Part shown: positions 22,101-37,500 of the stretch, piece after piece
How the letters are laid out: every line of letters starts with the position of its first letter
How positions within the stretch are numbered: the stretch's first letter is position 1
The notes under the pieces: model-generated
What the model saw: the letters and a program-made list of their open reading frames with translations, nothing else
The model's database searches: none
What the model was told of the DNA's origin: nothing
Made by a program: the position numbers and the translations under genes
Source: Onchocerca lupi
Lineage: Eukaryota > Nematoda > Chromadorea > Rhabditida > Onchocercidae
NCBI GenBank assembly: GCA_028564675.1
Contig: JAOVVO010000135.1
Coordinates: 62,001 to 126,000 of the forward strand
Length of the DNA: 64,000 nucleotides
Direction: 5' to 3'

Positions 22101-25100
22101 ATTTATCAATTATCAGTTTATCATTTTATCATAAAAATCATAGTTTTATCATGATTAATGTACAAATATGATTTGAAAATTTTATCAAAATATCATAATC
22201 TTACATTCAAGCCTTTTTTGCTGATTTGATCGAATACGTAGTAATTCGTATTCACGTTTATGTCGACATTGTTCAGATATTGGTGATAGTAATAAATTAT
22301 CCGATGATATTTTATGATCTTTTAAACTGAAAAAATTTTTTTTTTTGTAAAAAATTGCGAAAGTTTTTTAAAATTAAAAATTTTAAATATTTGAAATGAA
22401 AATTGTAACTCAATATAGTCACAAAAGTAATTAATTATAATTGAAAATAAGAGATTACAATTACCTAGCAATATTTTTGATAAGTTTAGCTTTTTCCAAT
22501 TCGATATGTTCAATCCAATCATGTTCAGATCCCAATTTTTCATCACAAAGTAAGCAAATTGGATTACCATCTTCATCAGTTTGTAATTCTAAAAAAGAAT
22601 AAATTTTGCAGACTTATCAATTCTCTTCATAATCCGGTGATAATGATAACACACATTATCAGCAGTGTAATTATCATAACATTTCTGTTTATCATTTACA
22701 ATCATTTCCTATTATCAACCACTGTAATGGAACAAATAGATTGTAATCGAAATATTTCATAAATTCGATAATAATAGATAATTAATGATATAGTATCATT
22801 TAATCTCTATTTTCTCGTCATTTCGTTCTAATAATATTATAGCTTAAAAGGTAAATGTCTCATTGTTGCAAATTTTATCAGCAATTATCATTAAATCATA
22901 AACAATATTAATCGATATCTATCATAATTATAATTAAATGCAAAATTCCATTAAATATACCAATTCGTTCTTTCATTTTCCAATAAATAAAAAATAATAT
23001 CTCACTAAATTATAATTTTCATCAAAAAAATGAAAAAAAAAAAAGAAAAAATGCAACTTTCTGACTTTTAAAAAAAAATTTAGAATAACTCATGCAAGTG
23101 TTAATGCTTGGTAATAAAACCTAAAACTTTTCATTAATTTCAAAAATTGATTTATTTCTCAAATTATCAGTTAATTTTATTGAAAATATACAATTTTAGG
23201 CACAACAAATATATCTTAAACTGATAACAACATTATATCGCTAAAATCATTATCAAGGAAAAATAAAATAATTTCTGGTTTTTTGATAATAGTTTACCTA
23301 TTTATACGCCAAAATATCATCTTTAAGTGATAATCTTAAAATCTTTTTGCTCTTTTTTTACAAATTAATTTATCACTCAAATTATCGATTAATTTTATTG
23401 AAGAGATGCGATTCTGCGCAGAACAAATATATTTTAAACTGATAACAATATCATATCGCTAAATCATAATCACTGTTAAGAAAAAAACGGGATATTTTTT
23501 GGCTATCAAAAGAAAATTGATAATAAACTAATATTAAAGAAAACTGCCAGAAAACTGATAAAAGTTGAAAATCGATAAACTGATAAAAAAAAAAGAAAAA
23601 AAAAACTTAAAACTGCTAAAGAAAACTACTTGCATACATGTCATGTGTATATTACTGTTCAAATGATAATATTCAAAAATCTCTTTAATCAACTGATTAA
23701 GTAATTGATTTATCACCAGTCAGTTATTTATCAATTTCAAATGATAATATTTAATGAAATCAAAAATCTTATTCTATGTAATCAATTAATTTATCCCTCA
23801 AATTATCAATTCATTTCATTCAAAAGATATGATTTACTCTTCTTTTTTTGCGCACAATAAATATTCATCATTTACGCTTAATCAATCATAAAAATGACAC
23901 CAAAAACAAATGATCCATTCCAAAAAGTTTGTTGTTTGCCTACGTGCATATTTTGTTTATCGTGACAGTAATGCAAATATTGAAGATTTACAATGGCCCC
24001 TAATATTTTCGACATATTGAATTATGTGACATTGCATATGTTAATTTTTATGATTTCCAAAATTGACGACAAAAAAAAAAATTTCTTCAATTATCACTTT
24101 TCGAGATCACTTCATTTTGCATATTTTATTCATTTATTTATTTATTTTGTTTTTTGAATATGATGAAAGCAAATAAACAAATAAAAAGAAGATGTAAAAT
24201 GTAAATAATTTAAAAAAAAAAAAAAAAAAACAGAACAAAATCTTGCAAATTTTAATTCAAAAATTGAAAAAATTTGAAATTCACTTTTTTTTTTCTTCCT
24301 CTTATTCGGTAAAAAAAAAGCAATTAAATAAAAAGATGTAAAATTAAAGAAAAAAAAGGTAAGCTTATTAAAAAAATTTTTATTAGATATGTGCAAACAA
24401 ATAAGTTATAGAAAATAAATAATTTTAAAAATTTGATTTTAAAAATTTGAAATGTTCCCCTTTTTTCTTTTCTCTTATTACCTAATAAAATATATTGAAT
24501 TTGATTAAAAAAATAATCTTTTATCAATTAGTAATCATTGAATGCTCGTTGTGATTTTGTTATAAAATTTAGAGAAAAATTTCGAAAAAGATGGAAGATG
24601 AATGAATATATAATTTAAATTTATAATGAAAAATTAATTTTTTAATTAAAGATTATATTAAAAACAGAAAAAAAGGATTCATTTTAAATAATTTCTTACA
24701 AAAACCTTCATTTTTAACAAAATTTTTTTTTTTTTGATATTATAATTGGAAGTTAAAATATTCATTGATTTATTAAAGTTAGTTGAAGAAACATATATAA
24801 AGAGAAAATAAAAATAATCATAACTTTCATAAGCATACTATTAATTTAATATATTTGTATTAAAAATTTTCAAAAATAAAACTTTTTGGAATTGATAAAA
24901 TGAATTTCTTAAATTAAAAGTGATCGAATCGATGATACTATACTATCATTGAGCGAATTGAAATGAATAAAAATCTATTTTCGATTATTTCATTCCTTTT
25001 TTTTTAATTTTGAAATTTTTTTTTTTAAAATTTCAATTTCTCTTTCTGTTATTTATGAGAAAATGTAACAATTCATTCAATCATTCGACGCAATTTATAA

Positions 25101-28100
25101 AAATTATTTTTCATTTCTTTCGCCTATTACTTCGAGTCGAAAAATTCAATGGAAGAAAACGATGAAAGAAGATAATGAGAAATACGGTACGACAAAAGAA
25201 ATTACTTAATTTGCATTTCCAGTATCATTTCCGGTAATTTGATAGTTTCAATATCATTTCTGGTAATTTGCATTTCTGATATCCATTTAAAATAGATCAG
25301 CAAACAGGATAGAATTGTTAAGAAATAAAGAAAAATGCGGGTAAGCGTTAGAGAAAACTTAATTATTTATACAAATAAAATTTCAAAAAGATGATACCGC
25401 TATTTATAAAATTTTCTAAGATCTAAACAGTTTAAGGGAACAATAAAAATTGTTTGTTCAACAATTATGCAAATTATATTACTTTATATTTTATTTCTAA
25501 TCACGCTATTCCTTTTTTTTTATCATTTACGAGTAATATTTGCTTGTCTAATAAGAGCTCGTCCAATAAGGAATATATACTGCTTAATGTATGCGCAATT
25601 CAAGATTTAATTGTGTGGTAAAATCAGAATGCAATAATTGACGGCCTGATTATTCAGATCATTCATTTAAATGTAAATATTAATAGCAAAAGATATGCGA
25701 GACATTTATTATTTGTAAAATTTGTGATAAAATTACGAATTTATCGATAAAAATGTAAATACTAATTAGCATTAATTAATGATATATACTAAATTCATTT
25801 TATTGAATTATTTCATTAGCATTTTACAAAATTTAAAATGGTAATTCTTTTTGGAAATAATTTAAAATTTTGCAATAAATTTACAATATATTGAACTTGC
25901 AATAAATTTTATGCAATAAATCTAATCAATAATTTCAATTTTTTTTTTTAATTTTTGATAAATTCATTTCAGTTCAAAATATTTCAATTATCATGAATCT
26001 ATTTTAATTTTTGATTACAAGTTTTCTTTTCAATTTCCAATAATTTCATTTAAATTCAATTATATCTCAATATACTTCAATTTTTTTTTCCAATTTTGAT
26101 AATTTTCTTTTCTATCACATAATCAAACATCTATTTTACCATTTAATAATACATCTAATTTTCTTTAAATTCAAAATATCACATAAAATCACACATCTCT
26201 TCCATTCAAACATTTATAATTCTATTAATTATGCTATTTTTATTTATCGATTAAATTAAGAATTTTCATGATAAATTGGAAATTTCACAAATTGACAACA
26301 ATCTTTCGCATAATATCAAATTGTTAAAACGAAGTTCGAAAATTAATAGAAGTCGTAAAAGGATTTCGAATGAATGATTTTCGATTACTCATGGGAAATT
26401 TACAAAAGTGACAAATAATAATGTGGAAAGGCCATGGTCACCAAAATTTGATGGCAATTTATGGATAGCAATAGTCCTGATGGCACAAAATTTATTTTTA
26501 TTGCTTTCAATTTAACTTAATCAAAAATTTTAAATTAAATAATTAAAATTTATCTCATTGAAGATAAATCAACAAAATTTGATTTCATTTAAGACCATAT
26601 CAAATATATTTATTTTCAATTTGTATAAATTTTCAATAAAATAATTTCGAAAATTTATAAACTAAATGCTTGATTTTATCAAAAAAAAAAAAAAATTTTT
26701 TTTCAATATTCATAATTTCTACTTCGTCAAATTTTCCAATAAAATAATTTTTGAAAAATTTTTAAAATTCTTATAAATAAAAAATATAATTTAAAGAAAA
26801 TTTATATTATACACTAATTTAATCAGTTTCTTTTTTTTTTTTGAAATAATTTCAAGTTCGTATTAATAGTATTTTTCCAAGATATCACATAATTGGATTT
26901 GCTGTTCTTGAATTTGATAATTCCAAAATTCGATATGATTTTCGAGTCATATTTTACATTTAAGTCATGAGATCAGAATTTGAAATTTTACGATTATTTT
27001 ATAAAACAATCATTTAGGGTTCCGAATTTCTCCAAATCATGAGTTTTTCATCGCTTCATCTATCTATGATTTACAGAATAATCATTTCAAAATTTCGGAA
27101 ATTTTCAGATCATAATTAACCACCCCATTTATGCCTTTTATAATTTCTGGAATAATTCTTCAAAACTCCGGAATTTTTCGAATTATGATCACTTCCACTT
27201 TTGGTATCTATTCATAATTTCTGAAATAATTATCGGAATTCCCGGAATTTCCCCATTATTTATCGTTTATTTTATGTGTGAAATAAATCAGAAATAAGGG
27301 TAAAATTGTCCCTGAAATTATGTAAAATTTAAAAAAACAGAAAAAAATTATCAGTAATTATCAATGGATCTTTTCTGCAATAAAAACGATCCATTTCATT
27401 CTAATTACTTACATATTTGCTTGTTTTATATTAAATTTCAGGAAATTGTTGTTTTATATTAATTTTGGGAGATAAAAGACAGAGAGAGAGAAGAGAGAGA
27501 GAGAGGGAGAGAGAGATTTTGATTTGATAATATCAAATAAAATTTAACAATTTTAAATTTATATTAATTTCGGGAAATAAAGAAATAAAGAGAGGGAGAA
27601 AGAAAGAGAGAGATGCGTGATATTTGATTTGTTAATATCAAATAAAATTTAACAATTTTAAAATCAATATTATCCCAACCAATGATATATTGTTTCCCGG
27701 GAGAAACGAAGAAGAAGACGAAGAAGAGACGAATAAAATAATCATTCTTTTATTGCCAATGAAAAAAAATTTTCTCTTTATTCATTTATTTTAATCTCTA
27801 AAATATATATTTGATCTAATTACTCAAATATATATATATATATATATATTGGAAATTTTTGATTTAAAGAAAATTAAATTAAATTTCATTTTTTTTTTAA
27901 ATTTTTCCCCCTCCTTCTTTCTCCTTTTTTTTTTCTTTCATCTTTTTATATATTCTTACGAAAAAAAAAAATTAAATTAAATTCGATTAATTTTATATAT
28001 ATTTTATTCCTCTCTCTCTCTCGCTCTCTTTTGCACTTGTTGTCTTTTTATATATTCGTGTAATAAAAAAAAAAAAAAATTAAATTAAATTATTTCAAAT

Positions 28101-30865
28101 ATATAAAAAAAATTGTGTTTTATTAAAAAGAAATATATACATTGGAAAAAATAGATGAGAATTCGAAGATTTCGTTTCTTTTTTTTGTTTTTTAATTTAG
28201 ATCAAAAAAAAAGTAATAAATTTAGTAATTTATGATTGACAAATTTAGGATGATCGGTAAATGTTAACTAAATGAAAGACGAAATTAAACGATTAACTCA
28301 TTAATTATGCAATTTAGGTTTTTCAATTCGAAATAGTAAAAATTTATGGAATAACAAAGCAAATACCGCTTGAAAAAAGAAACCTTTTTTCGGAAATTTA
28401 TTGCAAATTAGCAATAATAGTATTATTGCTTCCCATTTTTTTCATTTTGCCTTCTTTTATGACTTCATTAATGTCTTAATGTGAGAAATTGCATCATGAT
28501 TTATCTCATTTGACCTTTGACCTAATGCTGATGATATTTTTATCATTATTCCTATTGATGTTTTACCACTACTTTTTTTGTTTTTGTTTCTTGTATATAA
28601 ATTTATTACTGATAAAATTTCATGCAAATTTCATATAATTTTCTTTGTAATTAACAAGAAATACATAGTCCGTATATTGATTCACAATTTTAATTACATT
28701 TTAATTCATAATCCATATATTCATTTAAAAAAAACCAGCCTATTTTATTCAAAATATATTTATTCTTATTTAATTTTATAAATGAAATTAGCATTATACG
28801 ATTACTTTACATATAAAATGAATAACTTAATAAATAATTTATGGTACAATATTAATTTTCAATTTTTTGACGAAACCTATTGCTAAATGGAGTATGTAAG
28901 TTTTATTGGAGAAAAATTATATACTATGAAATATTACAGTATTTTTACAGTAATATGAAAAATATAGCAATTGATTTTTTTATACTCTACTCATGCGTAA
29001 ATTTACAATAATCATTATCGTCTTCAAAGTTAAATATAAAAAATGAAATTTTTGCACAAACACAGGCAAAAATGTAATGCATGCATACGCAAACATGCAT
29101 AAACAATTTTGCAAATTTAAAATTATATTTAAATCCCTAAAATCATTTTTTTTTTAGTGGAAAAAAAGTAAGATTTCAATTTTTGCAAAACAAATTTTGT
29201 CCTTCAAATTTTTATTTCATTTTTCAAATATCAATTTTTTCTCTTTTTTTCCCATTTGAAATATATTTCTTTTTTTTTTTTTTTTTTTTTGAAAAAACTA
29301 AATTTTTAGTTTTAATATTATTTCGAAAGAAACGAATAAGATTGAATAGTTGACAATTTTTAAAGCAAATAACTCCCAATTCGGTAATAAAATACTTCCT
29401 GATAAGTTTGATTTTTCTTTACACTTTTTTTTTTGACAGCATATACAGGAAAATATCAAAACAAAACGATAAATAACCGATAAAAAAATTTTGCAAAAAT
29501 GAAAAAAGAAAAAATTTTTCAAATTTTAAAATTGAATATTTTCAATTTTTTCTCGAAAAAAAAAACGAATGAAAAAATTTCAATACAATTGAGAGAGTTG
29601 AAGAGAAGGATAAAATGAAGTTCCTTTTTTATTCTTTTTTTTTCAACTCCGGATGAAATCTCAGGAGAATTTTTTAAGTTACGAGAATTATTGATGTTGC
29701 CGCTCTTTATTTGACCCTTCTGATGAACTCACCAATTTCCCGCACTTCGTTAAAACTTTTCACACTTGGGAATTAAAAGAAATTTGACAAAAATTGAGTC
29801 AGTTAAATTCGAACTTATTTCAATCAATCAAAAAATATTCGCATTTTCAAATCTTTTCCAGTCTTCTCGAAATGATCAAATTCAACTTTGTTGGTGTGAA
29901 AAATTATTAGCAAATTCAGTTTTCATTTCTTTTTCCTTCAATAATTTAATTCATCAAATATATCTGAAAATTTAAAAAAGAAAAACAAAAAAGAGAGTTA
30001 TTAAGAATTTTGAATTCGTATTTTTCGTAATTTAATTTCATGATATCTTTGGAAAAAAAAATCCATTCAAATAAGCAAGAGATTTATTCATTTTTTTTTC
30101 ATTTTGCAAATTTTAAATTTTTAATCTTCAAATTTAAAATTGTTTCGCTTTAAATTAAAATGAATTCAAAACAAAAAAGAACAGTCGTTTATTTAAATTT
30201 TTAAAAAAGTATCAAAATAATTTCTTCCTTTTGAAATTTCGCAGAAATCATAATGTAAAACAAGATTTCAAAAAATAATAAATACATGCATAAAATGTTT
30301 TTCAAATCAAATTTTTTTTCATTGAAATTCATAAAATTATTCTCAAAAATATTTCCATTTAAAGAAAATAAATTTATTCGAATAATATTTATGAAATAAA
30401 AATTTTCCCAATAATATTGATCAATTTTTTTAATCAATTATTTACCGATAAATTAATGATGGATACATAAAATTATGGAATGAAAGCTAGAATTGATATT
30501 AAAATTTATAGAAATAAAATTTGCCAATTTTAAATTATCTCAATAATATCGATTAACTTTTAATTAATTATTAATGATAAATTAGTAATAGGTATCTTAT
30601 GCAATAATTGGACCAAAAATTTTATAAACATTACAAATTGAATTTTCCAAAAATCTTTCGCACAAATTTCTTACGGTATTCGCAAATCATTCATTTCACC
30701 CGTTTTTTTTTTTTTTTTTTTTTAGTTCATTTTATCGGTTTTTCGATTTTTAAAACACAATTTTATGTGTTGCAAATTTACCAATAAAGTTGATGTAACC
30801 TTTGTGTCAGGTAAATATTATTGTTGATCGAATACGGATGTATGCTCCCTTACACTTCAATATGC

Positions 30866-30899
<34 letters not shown>

Positions 30900-33800
30900 A
30901 AATAAAAATTTCAAAAAATAATTTCAAAAAAAAAAAAGAAAAATTTACTTTAAAAAAAAACATTTCTGACGAAAAGAAGAAAGAAAACGAAAGATGACAA
31001 ACATTAATGAATTTCCTGAAATATTTCAAAAAAGAAGAAAAACTGCCAATAACCTTTTCGTTTACGATGAAAATACGGTTTACTTTAAAAAAAAAGAAAA
31101 AAAAAGAAAAAAAGAAAGAAAATTTGCAAAAAATACTTTCAAAAAAAAAAAAGAAAAATTTACTTTAAAAAAAAATTGCAATTCTATTTCAGTAATAGGA
31201 TTTTTCTGATGATTGTTTATTAATTTTGCTTATTTTAATTACAGGCTAAAAATATATTTATTCAATTTAAATTGCATGAAAATTAAATTTATCAAATTTC
31301 ATAATTTTGGCAATTTAAGCATGTATTAATAAATTAGATCATTATCTTTTTTTCGATTAAAATGATTATTTACGAAAATTTAATTAATAGTAATTAATAT
31401 TATCTATATAAATGCTAATAAATGATAAATGACGCTAAGTGATAAATTAGATTTAGAAAGTAATAAATTAAGAAGTTTATTATTTCATTTAAAATATAAT
31501 TACCGATTGGAAATATTCTTTAATTTTAATTACTTATTTATGATTAAAATTATAGATAAACTTTAAATAGTAATTTATTGCCACTTGATGATGACGTGAC
31601 AATAATTAAAAGAATCTTAATTAATGAATATGGAATATGATTAAATGAGGTTGTAAAATGTATGAAGTTTGATAAATATCTTATCTTCTGCTTATCTGTC
31701 GTTAACACTTTTTTTTCTAAATATTTGATAATAACATTTTAAAAATAAAATCAATTGATGCCTAATATGGAATAATAAAATTGGATGTAAATCATACAAA
31801 TTTTTAAAAAAATTTAAAATTTAAAGAATCATTCAAACATCATTAACAAATTAATTGAATATTCTTTCAAACAAAAATATTAATTAATTATATCGCTTTT
31901 TAACTAATTATTAAATCGATCGATATTGATTGAGCAAATTTTATTGAAATATTTCTACTCGTTTACTTTTTTTTTTTGCCTTATAATTTTTTCCAGATTA
32001 AAATATACTTTTGATAAAATTAATAAAAATCTATAAACTTAAAAAAAAAGTTATTTTATTGAAGAATTTCTGATTTTAAAATTCGATAAAAATCGATGTA
32101 ATGAAAATAAAACTTAAATATTGAAAAAAAAATAAAAGAATAAATGAAAGTCGATAAGTCCAAGCAATAAATAAAATAAGCAAACATTATTTATTCAATT
32201 CTATCATACATTATTTTGTTCGGATAACTTTTTGTGTACTAATTATTTAATTTGACTATTACTAATTTCATAAATTGTAGCTTATCAGATATTTAATTAT
32301 TGATTTCGTAAGTTATAGTATATTAGTTTTCTGTCTTTTTTTTTTTTTTTTTTAAATATACTCATAAAATTTGTAGGGACAGGTGTGCTTTTACCATTTC
32401 TAAATGATTCGACCTTCGACCTCATTTATTTGTCCAATTTTCTTGACAACACGAAAAAACGACAAAGTCATGTGTCATCAGGTAATAAACTAATTTATTA
32501 TCCTGAATTTTTGTTTTGTCTTTCCTCTTTTCTTTGGTAATTCATCTCGATAAACCTTAAAGTTGTTTGGTGTAAGGTTATGACGTAATCATGGTACCAT
32601 TCAATTATCACCTGCTTCCTCTTTTCTTTATTACAAAAGTATCACTTAACATCATTCAAGAAAAAAAAAGGAAGCAAATTTTTAGATATTTTCAGATATA
32701 ATTTATCGAATTTTTAGATATCAGATTTTAGATTTTAATTGTAAACATTTTTAGATTTAATTACTGGTTAAAATTACTGGTAATCACTGATTACTGATTA
32801 GCTAGATTTCCATTTCAATCTTTAAGTTCTTGAAAATTTTCATAATTTTTTTATCCAATAAGAATTTTAATATAACTAACAAATTTATTCCAAATATTTA
32901 TGTATTTTTTTCAATATAATCTATAAAATTATTCTAAAAAAAATTTTATAATCTAAATATTCCGCTTAGTGTAATATTTATTAGCTTAAACCTATGATTT
33001 TTACTTAAAAATAACTAAACAATTTAAATGCAAAGAAAAAAAAAGAAATTTATAATATTTAAAATAATTCCAATATAAGTTAATCATTTGGGAATTATTT
33101 ATAATACAAATATAATTCTTTATTTTTCATTTTTTGAAACTATAAAATGATAAAATCAGAGTTTTGAATATTTTTTAATAAATTAGGGTAATAAAAAGTA
33201 TTTTAAGTCAATTTAATAAGTTTACAACAACATCGAATATTTTATTCGGTTGATATTATTGTAAAAACTTATGAAATTATCATAATTTCAATTACAAAAT
33301 TATCAGAATTTTCAATTATAAACTCTTATAATTGATAATTAATACTAAAACATCACGTGTTACTTTTTTTTTAAAAATCAATATCATGAAAATTAAATTT
33401 TTTCAAAATTAATTTAAAATTTCCCAAACCAGAATTTTCTAAATTTAATTTTCAATTAACTTTTTCTTTTTTTTTTTAAATTAGAATTACTATATCGCCT
33501 GAGATGCATTTTAAAGTCTACAGTAATATTGAACATTTCCACTTTATGGTAATTACTAAAGTTTCAAATTATTTCAATGTAATTTGTACGTATTAATTAG
33601 TAACATTAATTATATGTATTAATTTTTCTTAATTAGTCATGCAAAATATCAGAAAATATTATCCCTTATAATTGACACGTAACACGTAACACGTGATATA
33701 TTACTTCTGTTTACGACAAAATGAACTTCCTAAAATGAGAAATCCCTCAAATCCTATTTTGCAATCGTATATTTGACCACTTGTAAAGAACCAATAACAA

Positions 33801-34551
33801 TACTTAATGACCCTCAACTGATCCTTTAACCCCCTGGAGAGGAAAAATAAGTTCTTGAGTAGTAGTAATAGTGGTAGTAGTTGCAAAAGTTATTCAAAAT
33901 ATCTTTCCTCTCTTTCTTTTTTTCTCTATCCCTCTCTCTCGTCTCTCTCTCTCTTTCTTCATTATACGATTTGATGATATACAATTATTGGATTTATATA
34001 AATTGGTTATTGAATTAAAATTTCAATGGTGTGAGAAAATAGAAATTACACCTTTTTCATGTTATATTTCATTCTTTTGATCTTATCGTAACTTTTAAAA
34101 AAAATTTGCATTTCCATTGAATAAATTATTAAATATCATTGGTTTATATGTTGCTAATTAATAAACTTCAAATAAGGATTAATTATATTTTCGATAAAAT
34201 TTAAATTCCAATTAAATAAATTATTGAATACCGTTGATTTATATATTGTAATTAATTTCTCTTAATTTAAAATTCTTCAAAATATTAATTCTATATCAAT
34301 TAACTAAAAATAGTATAGCTAATAATTTTTTAATTAATATTTCTTTCAATAATATAAAATAATTTAAATTACTAAGTTTTTTTTTTCAACTAAAATAATA
34401 TTCGATCATCGAATATTTGGACAAAATAAAAGATGATATTACTATCATATCATTATCACCCAAAAAAATCTTCATAAAAGGTAATATTATTAACTTATAA
34501 GAATATCATTATAATCTTTTATCATATCAAGAACATCACTATAATTTTCAA

Positions 34552-34582
<31 letters not shown>

Positions 34583-37500
34583 TCTATAAATCAATTTTTT
34601 ACAACTATTTTTTCCCTTTCATTTTTCCTTATTAGCTAAAAACGTTTAAAATGAGATATTCAAAATAATATGTTTTGAAATTTTGACAAAATTCTTTACA
34701 AAGCAATAAAATTTTACTATTTCATGCAACTTTTTTTTTGAAGTTTTTTTTTTTTATCCTTGCGTAACTACCATTTCCAATCAAAATTTCTATCAATTTT
34801 TTTCTTTTTTTTTTTTTTTTTAAATCGATTTTGCGAAATTTAATTTCGTACAATTTTTCATTTGATGAATTTAATGTGTTGATGATTATTTTCAATTCGA
34901 ACAAATTTTTTGGTAACATTCCTTTTTTTTTTCAAATTTTTTTCCATATGAGAAAATCAAAAAATATTAAAAATCTTGAATAAATATATAAATGCTTCCT
35001 AAAAAGCTTTATGGGAAAGGAATGAAATTTGTTTGATAAAACTTTCAGAACGAAGTAGATTTTTTTTTTTTTTTTTTTGATTTACTGTAATTGAATGAAT
35101 TTTTTTTTTTCATTTGAATTTTGTTATAAAACTCAAAAATTCATTTTATACAAAAATGAAACATAATACAATCAAATTCTCATTTCTCCTTCCCAATTCT
35201 TAATATTCATTTAAATTCTCATATATATATATACATATACTTACGCAGATTAGTCGAAATTTAAATTCCAAACCTGATTACTTATATTTCAATTGAAAAT
35301 ATCCTATTTGTATTATTCAATTACAAAGATGTCATATTTATTGCACTGATTTATTAAATTTGTATTTTAATTAAAATTATCAAAAAATAGGAGAATTTTT
35401 GATTCCGTAACTGAATAAATTTTACAAGAATTTTTTTTTTTGGAAAAATTCAATTCTATCCAACTTTCCATGCTTTCTTAGAGCAAGTTTTATTGATTTT
35501 ATTTAATTTTGGTCTTAGACCAATTTTAATCTTAAATCTTCTTGAAATAATTTTTATTCAACTACATTTTTTTTTTTAAAAATCTTATCTCACTTTTCCC
35601 AATCATAATTTAAATGCCCGTACTTTTCACATTTATCTTTCTCCTACAAATGTTCTCAAATATAAAAAAAAAAAAAAAGAGGGAAAAAATTGCAGAAATA
35701 ATTACAAAAATTTCAATATACATTAGTTGTCGTTCTTTTTTTTATTACTTCAAACTTTTTCCATCTCTCCGAACTTTTTTTTATCGCTCATTTCGTTAAT
35801 GAAAGTTTGTAGTAAAAATTATTCTTTCTTTTTTTCTTCAATCTCAAAATTGAATGGATCGGTTCCAAATGGTCTCTTTGTTTGTCAACAAATTTGGCAC
35901 ACGTCCTTGTTGTTGTTGTTGTTAATTCAACATATATATATACCGGAAGTTACTTTTTTTTTTTAAATTTTTAAAAAAAAATTTTTAATTTTTCTATTTG
36001 AAAATATCTTAATCAAAAATTGATATCAAGAAAAAAAAACGGTAAAACGGAAAACTTTGAAATGAAAAAATGATTTATCTATGCAGCAGTATATTTTATA
36101 AAAGAAATAATAATTAAAATAAAAACAAAAAAAAATGCTTTTTCATTAATAGTATTTCATAATTATATTATTAAATATTAATAATTTTCAAAAAAAGTAT
36201 TTGAAACTAAATAATTTGATAATTTATCATTTTACTAATTAATATTTCTTTGATCACATTAATAACATTAAAAATTTACAACATTTATTTATGTATACAT
36301 AATTTCAAATTTTTAAAAACACATAATTATTACAGTTGTTTATTTTTAAAATCATTTAATAATAATCAAATAAGTAAAGTATAGAGTTTTTTTTTGTTTT
36401 TTATAAAACTTAATTAATAATCGATCAATTATTAGGCAAATATTAAATGAAAAAAAAAAAAGAAAAAGAATTTCTACAATCAGATCTTAATTGATCTTAT
36501 GAAAGCAAATCCCGATCTAAAAATGAAGGTATAAATGATCGAAAAAAAAAAAGATGCAAATAAGCTGGAATGCAATTGTTTGTATATAATACTATGCTTA
36601 TTTGCGAATATGCTTATTTATGCTAATGAGAATATCGCAAAAAAAAGCGAAAAAAAAAAGGTTACGATTTTTATAGTACCATCCTGATATGATCATCCAT
36701 TCCATTTTGATATGTTACCTATTATTTGTAATATATTTGACGAAGAGATATTCATTTTTCATGCTTCTATGTAAATTAGCTAATGTTTATAAGTGCTAAA
36801 AATGCCGCCGTCTAGTATTATTCGTTTTTTTTTTTCTTTTTTATTCTCAAATTTTCTTTCTTCTTTAATCATATCAAATAGTTCATATTTACATATTGAA
36901 ACCATTTTTGAGCAAATGCTTATAAATGGAACGAAATCATACAACTTATTTTGATTTTAGATTATTTGTCATCAATCAATAAACCATGTTCAATTTCTTC
37001 TTGACAGGAAGAAATTCGATGATATGTTTGAAAAGATATTATGTTTGATGAAAGAAAATATCAAATGAAGTCATCTAAAATTTTGTTTGAAAAAATGAAA
37101 GAAAATGTCAAATGAAGTTGTTCGGAATTGTTTGAAGGAATGTTTAAATGAAATTATCCGGAATAGTTTGAAGGAGAACGTTCAAATGAAGCTATCCGGA
37201 ACTGTTTGAAGAAACATTCAAATGAAATTAAACGAAATTGTTTGAAAGAATGTCAAATGGAGTTGTCCGGAATTGTTTGAAGGAATGTCGCATGAAGTTT
37301 TCCGGAATTGTTTACTGGAATATCAAATTTAGCCATCCGAAATTATCCGTGAACATTTTAAAATATGAAACATTCAAATGTAGGTAACGATAATTTTTTG
37401 TTCAGTTCTGCTATATCAAAATGTTCAAAAAAAAAAAAAAAAAAAAAAAATTTTAGAACTTAGGATACATATTTCGAACATTTGGGATTTTTTTCTTTCT

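Noticed and set aside
28578..28781. 67-codon Ile/Phe-rich open frame
   Set aside because: Typical of AT-rich non-coding DNA; neither strand shows splice or codon-bias evidence.
32370..32490. Possible exon ending in cag|gtaata near 32480
   Set aside because: The patch is GC-richer and has a donor-like end, but it lies on the strand opposite to the gene, has stops in each frame and no partner exon; DR1-like sites are a simpler reading.
36780..36830. GC-rich atgccgccgtctag patch
   Set aside because: Too short; stops at once in all frames and no motif recognised.
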